A DNA stretch of 64,000 nucleotides from Streptomyces sp. NRRL B-3428 (lineage in GTDB: Bacteria > Actinomycetota > Actinomycetes > Streptomycetales > Streptomycetaceae): assembly GCA_000721375.1 (NCBI GenBank), contig JOGW01000011.1:244376-308375 (forward strand). Reading direction: 5' to 3'. The first letter of the stretch is position 1. Each line of letters starts with the position of its first letter. Made by a program: the position numbers and the translations under genes. Under the pieces are notes generated by a model, which saw nothing but the letters and a program-made list of their open reading frames with translations, was not told the origin of the DNA and searched no databases. Below are positions 57,478 through 64,000 of this stretch, piece after piece.

Positions 57478-58881
57478 TCAGGCGCCCTTGAGGTGCCGCA
57501 TCAGCTTCTCGAAGTCCGTCCAGCCCGCGAGGTCAGAGGGGTCCCCCGCGAGCGGGTAGTACAGCGCGGGCCGGGTCGCGGGGCCGAGTTCGACGGGGGC
57601 CGTGCCCAGCGGGGTGCGGCGGGCTCGGTCGCCCGGCATCGAGCGGACCTCGTCGGCGCCGAGCGCGAAGCCGGCCGGTACGGCGGGGGTCTCGAAGTGC
57701 GGCGGTACGGCGAGGTCGCGCCGGGCCTTGCGGATCTGGGCGAGCAGCGACTGCAGGTGATGGCGGGTGGCCAAGGTCTCGGCGATCGCGGGGAGTTGGT
57801 CCAGCGGAGGCTGTTCGTCCGCGCCGTATCCGGCGATGACGGTGATGTCCTCCTCCACGCCGGCCTTCGTACGGCTGACGCGCATCGTCGCGAAGAGCGA
57901 GTCGCCGACCGCGTACAGGAGCGTGGGCTCGGGCGAACGCTCGTACGCGAGGTCGGTCAACTGCCGTAGCGACCAAGGGAGGTTGACCGGCTCGGCGGTG
58001 CCCCAGCCGGCCGGCGGCCGACCGCTCAGCGCCTGGAACACGGACTCCAGGGCGCCGCCGAGTACGAGCCTGTCGTCGGCGGGGTGGACGGTGCGGAACT
58101 GGAGGGTGAGCTGGCGTTCGCCGGTGTCGGTGACGTCCTTGAAGACCTCGGGTACGGGTGTCTGCCCGTCCTCGCCGGGCACGGGCTGGAAGAGGCCGCC
58201 CTGCCAGGCGAGTACGGCTCCGGAGAGTCCGTCGTAGTAGTCGCACTCCTCGTCGCGTACGACCCAGCGCGAGGGCCAGCCGTCGAGCGCGGCGCGGACG
58301 GCGGGGGTGAGGCGGGCGCCGGGCGGCGTGACGATCTGCAGACCGATACCGGCGGCCGCGGCGGCGCTCACGGCGGTGGACAGCCAGGCCGTCATGGGGA
58401 TGACGGGCCGGTCCTGGATGACGACGGCGGCCTTGTCGGTGAGGACGTCGACCGCTCCCCCGGCGGCGTCCGAAGTGGCGTGCACACCCTCGGTGTTGAC
58501 GCTCCCGGAGTCGACGACGTCGAGCGAGCGCGCGGCCTCGGGCGGCCAGACGGCGCCGCCGACGAGTGAGGCGATACGGGAGACGTAGCCGGCGGCGAGT
58601 TCCTCGGCGGCCGCGACGCCGGTGGTCGCGCGGGCCTCGGTCCACCAGTACGGCACGGCGGGTTCGTCGACTCCGAGGAGCCTTGCGGCCTCGCCCGCGA
58701 CCTGGACCAGGAGTGGCGCCTCCACGGACACCAGCGGCCTGCCCTGTTCGTCACAGAGCTGCACCACGGCGCCGTCGTCCGCGGCCTGCACCAGCTGGTC
58801 GGGGCCGCCGGCGAGCAGGCCCGCGAGGACGCTGAGGGGGTTGGGCATCTCGGTGGTGAGGGCGATGACGTCCTTGGTCAT
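57478..58881 (-). CDS. DUF6177-like protein of a type VII secretion locus
   Basis: The 467-residue soluble protein begins TKDVIALTTEMPNPLSVLAGL. It contains YWWTEARATTGVAAAEELA, VIQDRPVIPMTAWLSTAVSAAAAAGIGLQIVTPP and a C-terminal QFRTVHPADDRLVLGG and RKARRDLAVPPHFETPAVPAGFALG region. I connect it to the DUF6177 family, which is found beside EccC in actinobacterial ESX-like clusters; this is from memory and medium in certainty. No catalytic motif is visible. It follows eccC after 165 bases of spacer with a 24-base imperfect direct repeat. Confidence 0.65.
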   Translation of the reverse strand: MTKDVIALTTEMPNPLSVLAGLLAGGPDQLVQAADDGAVVQLCDEQGRPLVSVEAPLLVQVAGEAARLLGVDEPAVPYWWTEARATTGVAAAEELAAGYVSRIASLVGGAVWPPEAARSLDVVDSGSVNTEGVHATSDAAGGAVDVLTDKAAVVIQDRPVIPMTAWLSTAVSAAAAAGIGLQIVTPPGARLTPAVRAALDGWPSRWVVRDEECDYYDGLSGAVLAWQGGLFQPVPGEDGQTPVPEVFKDVTDTGERQLTLQFRTVHPADDRLVLGGALESVFQALSGRPPAGWGTAEPVNLPWSLRQLTDLAYERSPEPTLLYAVGDSLFATMRVSRTKAGVEEDITVIAGYGADEQPPLDQLPAIAETLATRHHLQSLLAQIRKARRDLAVPPHFETPAVPAGFALGADEVRSMPGDRARRTPLGTAPVELGPATRPALYYPLAGDPSDLAGWTDFEKLMRHLKGA

Positions 58882-58980
58882 GGCTTGTCTTTCTGCTGGT
58901 CAGGGGCTGGTCGCGCTGTGTGCGGGTGCCGGATTGTCAGTGGGCGCCGATAGCCTTGGAAGGGCTTGGCCCCCGGGCGG

Positions 58981-59041
58981 GAGGGGACTGCCCAGCCCCC
59001 AGCCACCCGCGTACGGAAGGGCACTGTCCAGCCCCCAGCCC
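58981..59041. repeat. Imperfect 24-base direct repeat after the eccC stop codon
   Basis: A copy beginning gaggggactgcccagccc at 58981-59004 and one beginning gaagggcactgtccagcccc at 59017-59041 lie just past the eccC stop, 36 bases apart. Confidence 0.7.
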
Positions 59042-59046
59042 GCACC

Positions 59047-62000
59047 TCACCCCGCATACACCGTCTGAATCAACCTCGAAGCCTCACCCCTGCGCACGAA
59101 CACCCCACGCCCCGTGGGCTGTTGGCCGGCGTACACGCCGGGGAAGAGCTGTCCCTCGCTCCGGTCGCCGGTCATCACCAGCGCCGACGAGCCGGATTCC
59201 CGCAGCCCCTGCACCACCGGCTCGTACAGACCGCGCGAAGCGCCCGCGACGCGGCGGGTCAGGACGAAGTGCAGGCCGATGTCGGCGGCCGAGGGGATGT
59301 ACGGCAGGAAGGGGGCGAGCGGCTGCTGGCCCGCCGTCGTCAGTACGTCGTAGTCGTCGACCAGGACCACGATCCGCGGCCCCGAGCCCCAGCTGCCCGG
59401 CTCCAGGTCCTCGGAGTCCTGGCTGTCGTCGGGAAGGCGCTTCTCCAGCTCGGTGGCGATCCCCGCCGAAAGCCCCGCCGCCAGTTTGGCGTTGTAGGCG
59501 TAGCCGCCCCGGTACTCCTCGGGGATCGCACCGCGAAGCCCGCGCCTGGGGTCATACACCGCGAAGACCAGCTCGTCCTCGCCGTAGCGCTCCATCAGGC
59601 CCTCGGCGACCACGCGCAGGAGGTTGGTCTTGCCGCACTCGCTGTCGCCCATGACGATCAGGTGCTGGTCGTGCTGGAACAGGTCGAGGAGGACCGGCTT
59701 GAGCGCGGACTGGTCGAGCGCGATCGGGACGCGCCCCGGCTCGGCGGCAGGCCCCGGCAGCAGCTCCTTCTCCAGGACGTGCGGCAACACCCGTACGGGC
59801 TGGGCGACTTCACCTGTCCAGGTGGCCCTGATGGTGCGTGCCGTGCGTTCCAGTACCGCGCCGAGTTCGGACGTGTCCGACAGGGAATCCGTACGCGGCA
59901 GCGCGACCTGTGCGAACAGCTTGGCGTCGGTGAGGACGCGGCCCGGTTCGTCCGGCGAGAGGGTCTCGGCGAGCTTGCGGTCGATGCTGGACTCGGTCGG
60001 ATCGTTGAGCCTCAGCTCCACGCGCGTACCGAACGTGGTCTGGGTGGCGATCCGGACGTCGTTCCAGCGGAGCATGCCGGCCACCACGTGGATGCCGTAG
60101 CCGCCGCCACGCTTGAGGATGTCCGTCACCGCGTCGTCGAGGCTCTCGAAGTCGTCGCGCAGCGCGCCGAAGCCGTCGATCAGCAACACGATCTCGGTGG
60201 AGGCGAGTTCGGGCAGGCGGCCCGCCGCGCGCAGATCGCGCAGCTGCTCCACGGAGTCGATGCCGTGCGCGCGGAACAGCTCCTCGCGCTGCTCCAGCAT
60301 CCCGCGCACCTCGTCGACGGTACGGGCGGCCCGCTCACGGTCGGCGCGGCCCGCGACCCCGCCGACGTGCGGCAGACCGGACAGCGCCTGCAGACCGCCG
60401 CCGACCAGGTCGAGACCGTAGATGCCGACTTCCTGCGGGGTGTGGGTCAACGCCAACGACAAGGCCAGAGACCGCAGCAGAGTCGTCTTGCCGGACTGCG
60501 GGCCGCCGATGACGGCCGCGTGACCGCCCGCGACGGTGAGATCGAGCACCCACTGGCCCTGCCACTGCTTGGTCGGGTCGTCGAGGAGGCCGAGCGGGAT
60601 ACGGAGCGGGCCCTGGCGCTGCTTGAGCTGCATTCCGCGCGCCGCGACCTCCACCGGGCCCGCCACCTTGTCCAACGCCACGGCTTCCGGGAGCGGGGGC
60701 AGCCAGATCTGGCGTACGGGATCGGTGGGCGCGTTCTCCAACTGGGAGACCAGGACGCCGAGTTCGGTGGGTCCGGTCTCGCGGCGGCGCATCTGCGGTT
60801 CGGCCGGTCCGCCGGAGTCCGCTTCACCGAGGGTGTTGTACGACTCGTAGGCGAGGGCGAGCGGGCCGCCGTCCTCCTCCGCGCGGGCGACGGGGCCGCG
60901 GTAGGCGCCGGAGACGTACGAGGCCTTGAAGCGCTCGTAGACCGACATGTCGACCTTGAGGTAGCCGAAGCCCGGAAGCGGCGGCAGATGGAAGGCGTCG
61001 GTGGTGTCGAGCACGGTCCGCGACTCGTCGGCGGAGAAGGTGCGCAGACCCAGGCGGTACGAGAGGTAGGTGTCCAGGCCCTTGAGCTTGCCGCCCTCGA
61101 TGCGCTGGGACGAGAGCAGCAGGTGGACGCCGATGGAGCGGCCGATGCGGCCGATGGAGAGGAAGAGGTCGATGAAGTCGGGCTTGGCGGTGAGCAGTTC
61201 ACCGAACTCGTCGATGACGACGAACAGGTGCGGCAGCGGGTCGAGGTCGGGGCGCTTGGAGGCGCGCAGGGCCGCGTAGTCGCCGATGTCGGCGACGTTG
61301 CCCGCGTCCTTCAGGACCTGCTGGCGGCGCTTGACCTCGCCCGCGAGCGACGCGTGCACGCGCTCCACCAGCCCCGCCTGGTTCTCCAGGTTGGTGATCA
61401 CGCCGGCGACGTGCGGGAGGTTCGCGAAGGGGGCGAAGGTGGCGCCGCCCTTGTAGTCGACGAGGACGAGGGAGAGGTCCTCGGGCGGGTGGGTGGCGAC
61501 GAGGGCGAGGACGAGCGTACGGAGCAGCTCGGACTTGCCGGAACCGGTCGCGCCCACGCACAGGCCGTGCGGGCCCATGCCCAGCTCGGAGGACTCCTTG
61601 AGGTCGAGCAGGACCGGTTCGTGGGAGTCGCCGATGCCGATCGGGACGCGCAGGAAGGCGCGTTCGCCGCGCGGCGCCCAGAGCTTCTCCAGGTCGAGGT
61701 GGGCCACGTCGTCGATGCCGAGGAGTTCGGCGAAGTCCACGGGGCCGGAGAGCGGGGCGTCCGCCATCGACTCGGCGGACAGGCGCAGCGGCGCGAGCAT
61801 ACGGGCGATGCCCTCCGCGCCCGGCACGGTCACCTCGTCCACGGTCCCGTACGCACTGATCGGCTCGGCCTCGCGCAGGTCCTCGATGACGACCCGGTCG
61901 CCGTCGACGGTGATCCGGACGGAGACCTGGCCGGGCTCCTGGACGCGCTCGGCGAGCAGATGAAGGACGGAGACGCCCATGTCGCGCAGGCCCACCGCCT

Positions 62001-63021
62001 CGTCGGGGCGCGGCAGTTCGGCCGCGTCCTCGCCGTAGCCGTCGCAGACGACCAGGAGGCGGGAGGACATGGCGAGCGCGGCCCGGTCGGAAAGGCCGCG
62101 GCGTACCTCGGCCGCGTAGGAGGCGCGGCGGCGCAGCTCATGGCTGATCTGACGGGCGAGTTGGGACGGCGAAGGGGCGATACGGCGGGCGGCGACCGGT
62201 CCGTCGAACTGCTCGGTGTCGAGCAGATGCGGCAGCCACTTCGCCCACTCCCAGTCCCCCATCCGGTCCCCCGGCACGGCGAGCGCCATCGCCACGTCGT
62301 CGGGCGCGTGGGTCGCGGCGGCCTGGACGAGCAGGGCGCGGGCCACGCGGAGGGTGTCCTCGCGGGGGCCGATGACGCTGATGTTGCCGACCCGGTCGAG
62401 CGGGACGGTGAGCGGGAGTTCGGTGCCGGTGCGGAAGCGGTCCATCAGGGCGGACGCCTCGTTGAGCATGAACTTGTCGGGCGGGGTGAGAACGGAGGAC
62501 CCCTGCTGCTGGATCTTCAGATCCCGTACGGGCATCTCGCCCGTCCCCACCCGTACCCGCAGGAAGTCGCCGTCCATCCGGCGCCGCTCCCACAGCCGGG
62601 CCGGGTCGCGCACGATGTCGTAGAGCGCGGAGGGCGGGGGGTTGAGGATGCCGGCGCGCTCGCGGCGCTCCTTCTCGTCGCCGGAGAGCTCCTCGCGCAG
62701 CTCCTCCAGGTATTCGAGGTAGGCCTCGCGCTGGGTGCGGCGGGCGCGGCCCGCCTTGCCCTTCTGCGAGAAGACCAGGACCACCGAGCCGATGATGGTG
62801 ACGATCAGGATGAGCGCGCCGATCGCCGCGAACGAGCCGTTGCTGCGCAGCACCGTCATCATCACGACCGAGGACATGACACCGGCCACCGGCAGCAGCG
62901 AGGTGGCGATGTTGCCGCCCTTGCCGTCGGGCAGGTTCGGCGGCGCCTCGATGACCTTGGCCTCGGAGGCGGCGGCGGGGCGCGTGGTGCGGGCCGGGCG
63001 GTGGATCAGTCGGGTGCTCAT
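59047..63021 (-). CDS. eccC: EccC-type FtsK/SpoIIIE ATPase of a type VII (ESX) secretion system
   Basis: The 1324-residue membrane ATPase is the motor of the ESX translocon. Two transmembrane helices lie near 40-90 (LLPVAGVMSSVVMMTVL, AAIGALILIVTIIGSVVLVF), then a DUF-type stalk and three P-loop domains. These have Walker A motifs GATGSGKS (about 488), GGPQSGKT (about 836) and GDSECGKT (about 1124). D1 retains the DE pair of Walker B (VIDEFGELL); D2 (LLIDGFG) and D3 (LVDDYDVL) lack the glutamate, which fits the known pattern of D1 as main motor with regulatory D2/D3. It is the fused, single-chain form. ATG 63021 has AGGGA upstream; the preceding ATPase gene ends 20 bases before. Confidence 0.95.
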   Translation of the reverse strand: MSTRLIHRPARTTRPAAASEAKVIEAPPNLPDGKGGNIATSLLPVAGVMSSVVMMTVLRSNGSFAAIGALILIVTIIGSVVLVFSQKGKAGRARRTQREAYLEYLEELREELSGDEKERRERAGILNPPPSALYDIVRDPARLWERRRMDGDFLRVRVGTGEMPVRDLKIQQQGSSVLTPPDKFMLNEASALMDRFRTGTELPLTVPLDRVGNISVIGPREDTLRVARALLVQAAATHAPDDVAMALAVPGDRMGDWEWAKWLPHLLDTEQFDGPVAARRIAPSPSQLARQISHELRRRASYAAEVRRGLSDRAALAMSSRLLVVCDGYGEDAAELPRPDEAVGLRDMGVSVLHLLAERVQEPGQVSVRITVDGDRVVIEDLREAEPISAYGTVDEVTVPGAEGIARMLAPLRLSAESMADAPLSGPVDFAELLGIDDVAHLDLEKLWAPRGERAFLRVPIGIGDSHEPVLLDLKESSELGMGPHGLCVGATGSGKSELLRTLVLALVATHPPEDLSLVLVDYKGGATFAPFANLPHVAGVITNLENQAGLVERVHASLAGEVKRRQQVLKDAGNVADIGDYAALRASKRPDLDPLPHLFVVIDEFGELLTAKPDFIDLFLSIGRIGRSIGVHLLLSSQRIEGGKLKGLDTYLSYRLGLRTFSADESRTVLDTTDAFHLPPLPGFGYLKVDMSVYERFKASYVSGAYRGPVARAEEDGGPLALAYESYNTLGEADSGGPAEPQMRRRETGPTELGVLVSQLENAPTDPVRQIWLPPLPEAVALDKVAGPVEVAARGMQLKQRQGPLRIPLGLLDDPTKQWQGQWVLDLTVAGGHAAVIGGPQSGKTTLLRSLALSLALTHTPQEVGIYGLDLVGGGLQALSGLPHVGGVAGRADRERAARTVDEVRGMLEQREELFRAHGIDSVEQLRDLRAAGRLPELASTEIVLLIDGFGALRDDFESLDDAVTDILKRGGGYGIHVVAGMLRWNDVRIATQTTFGTRVELRLNDPTESSIDRKLAETLSPDEPGRVLTDAKLFAQVALPRTDSLSDTSELGAVLERTARTIRATWTGEVAQPVRVLPHVLEKELLPGPAAEPGRVPIALDQSALKPVLLDLFQHDQHLIVMGDSECGKTNLLRVVAEGLMERYGEDELVFAVYDPRRGLRGAIPEEYRGGYAYNAKLAAGLSAGIATELEKRLPDDSQDSEDLEPGSWGSGPRIVVLVDDYDVLTTAGQQPLAPFLPYIPSAADIGLHFVLTRRVAGASRGLYEPVVQGLRESGSSALVMTGDRSEGQLFPGVYAGQQPTGRGVFVRRGEASRLIQTVYAG

Positions 63022-63040
63022 CTTTTCCCTGTACCTGCGG

Positions 63041-64000
63041 TCAGCGGCGCTTCTGAGAGAGCTGGAACACCTCGGCCGCGAGCCGGGTCGCGGCGGCCCT
63101 CGTCGGCTGGGCGAGCAGCTCGGTGCGGATCGCACCACCGGAGGCCAAGTGCCGGTCATACGGCAGGAGTTGCACACCCACGCCGGTCGACTTGAGTTTC
63201 GCGGTGGCCTTCGCGAGATCGAGCCCGCTGTGCGGCACCATCTCGGTGAGCACCACGACGGTGCCCTCGATCATGTGCCGGGGCAGGCCCTGCATCCACT
63301 CGAGGACGGAGTACGTGGAGGTCACACCCTCGAGCGTGGCGGGGGCCACCAGGATCCGGGCCTGGGCAGCGGACAGCGCGGTACGGGCCACCTCGGCGGG
63401 CAGCGTCTCGCAGTCCACGACGGTGATCCCGAAGTAGCGGCGCAGCGAGACCATGACCTTCTCGTACGCCTTGAGGTCGAGCATCGCGCCGATCCGGCCC
63501 TGACTGCCGGGCAGCAGCCAGGCGTTGTCCGGGAGCTGGACCAGATAGCCGGTCACGTCGAGCAGGGACATCTGCGGGACGACGATCGAGGCGAGGTCGC
63601 CGGTGGTCCAGCGCAGAGTCTCGGCGCCGACGCGCAGCGGCAGGGTGCCGAGCGCGGGGTCGGCCTCGACGAGCAGGACGGGGTCGTGGCGGTAGTGCGC
63701 GTACGTCGTGCCGAGCAGCGCGGAGACCGTGGACTTGCCCGCGCCGCCGCGGATGGAGGTGACGGCGATCTGGCGGCCGGTGGTGACGGGGGCCTGGAGG
63801 AGCTCGCCCAGCTGCTTCGCGTCGGCCACCTCACGGGCCGCGCTCGACGAAACGGTCCGCCGCACGGCGCGCAGGGCGCGGGTCGCGAAGGGCTCGCCGT
63901 GGCGGGGCTTGCGGCGGGCGGCGGCGAGGTCGCGGTCGAGCACCTGGCGGGAGTCGGGGGTGTGGGCGGGGCCTTGGGTGTACGGGGAGGGGGGCTGCGG
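63041..64000 (-). CDS. ParA/MinD-like ATPase (EspI type), N-terminus outside window
   Basis: The frame continues open to base 64000, so the true start lies beyond it; 319 codons are visible. A proline/glutamine-rich segment (PPSPYTQGPAHTPDS) leads into a helical region, then a deviant Walker A IRGGAGKST, VLLVEADPALGTLPL, the TVVDCETLPAEVA strand and a ParA-like C-terminal region. GTG at 63943 would also give a plausible start. Proline-rich ParA-like ATPases are ESX accessory factors, and this one precedes eccC by 20 bases, so both are cotranscribed. Confidence 0.85.
   Translation of the reverse strand, partial: PQPPSPYTQGPAHTPDSRQVLDRDLAAARRKPRHGEPFATRALRAVRRTVSSSAAREVADAKQLGELLQAPVTTGRQIAVTSIRGGAGKSTVSALLGTTYAHYRHDPVLLVEADPALGTLPLRVGAETLRWTTGDLASIVVPQMSLLDVTGYLVQLPDNAWLLPGSQGRIGAMLDLKAYEKVMVSLRRYFGITVVDCETLPAEVARTALSAAQARILVAPATLEGVTSTYSVLEWMQGLPRHMIEGTVVVLTEMVPHSGLDLAKATAKLKSTGVGVQLLPYDRHLASGGAIRTELLAQPTRAAATRLAAEVFQLSQKRR

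Noticed and set aside
58966..63195. A 1409-codon open frame on the + strand
   Set aside because: It is antisense to eccC, which has clear Walker motifs; no motif is present in the opposite frame.

Overview
The window looks like a Streptomyces chromosome segment: very high GC, many GTG starts, overlapping start and stop codons, and a core gene order (rplU-rpmA-obg, rne, the paired radical-SAM genes, rodA-pbp2-mreDCB-ndk-folC, valS, clpX-clpP2-clpP1-tig) that matches the known Streptomyces mre/clp region. The genus is inferred from gene content; no species is assigned.

Layout. (1) 1-3062: the start of a DUF998 membrane protein cut by the window edge, then obg, rpmA and rplU, read leftwards. 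(2) 3384-14178: a sugar/glycan island of nine genes in two convergent operons meeting at back-to-back terminators near 8.9-9.0 kb. It holds a dehydrogenase, an oxidoreductase, an aminotransferase, a hexapeptide acetyltransferase and a 2-epimerase, which together make a complete route from UDP-GlcNAc to UDP-ManNAc3NAcA (a diacetamido-dideoxy uronic acid), plus three glycosyltransferases. A cell-wall or surface glycopolymer is the likely product. (3) 14499-25763: RNase E/G, the TIGR03936 and TIGR03960 radical-SAM-linked genes with an amidohydrolase and a strange repeat-built membrane protein between them, and a CYTH-CHAD protein. (4) 25923-34898: the elongation/sporulation wall machinery rodA, pbp2, mreD, mreC and mreB, then ndk, a DUF4233 gene and folC.

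(5) 35021-41556: an accessory insert between folC and valS: a second MreB (Mbl-type), an HTH-like protein, an orphan histidine kinase, a VKOR protein, a small membrane protein, an OmpR-type regulator whose receiver has lost its phospho-acceptor, a processive family-2 glycosyltransferase, and a 54-residue peptide that is little more than a LAATG sortase sorting signal. (6) 41620-51606: valS, two tandem paralogous membrane proteins with PQQPGYG-type repeats, the ClpXP protease genes with a ClgR-like operator ahead of clpP1, trigger factor, and tRNA-Pro and tRNA-Gly. (7) 51681-57430: miscellaneous small genes, an M48 metalloprotease, a 625-base gene-free stretch and an acyltransferase. (8) 57478-64000: one end of a type VII (ESX-like) secretion locus with a DUF6177 protein, EccC and the start of a ParA/EspI-like ATPase that runs off the window.

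The most unusual items are the LAATG micropeptide with its glycosyltransferase, the degenerate response regulator separated in frame by one TGA from a membrane protein, the repeat-built membrane protein at 19.6-20.9 kb, the RNase E with RRATRK repeats on both flanks and a histone-H1-like tail, and a recurring pattern of short tandem duplications that start at or just after stop codons.
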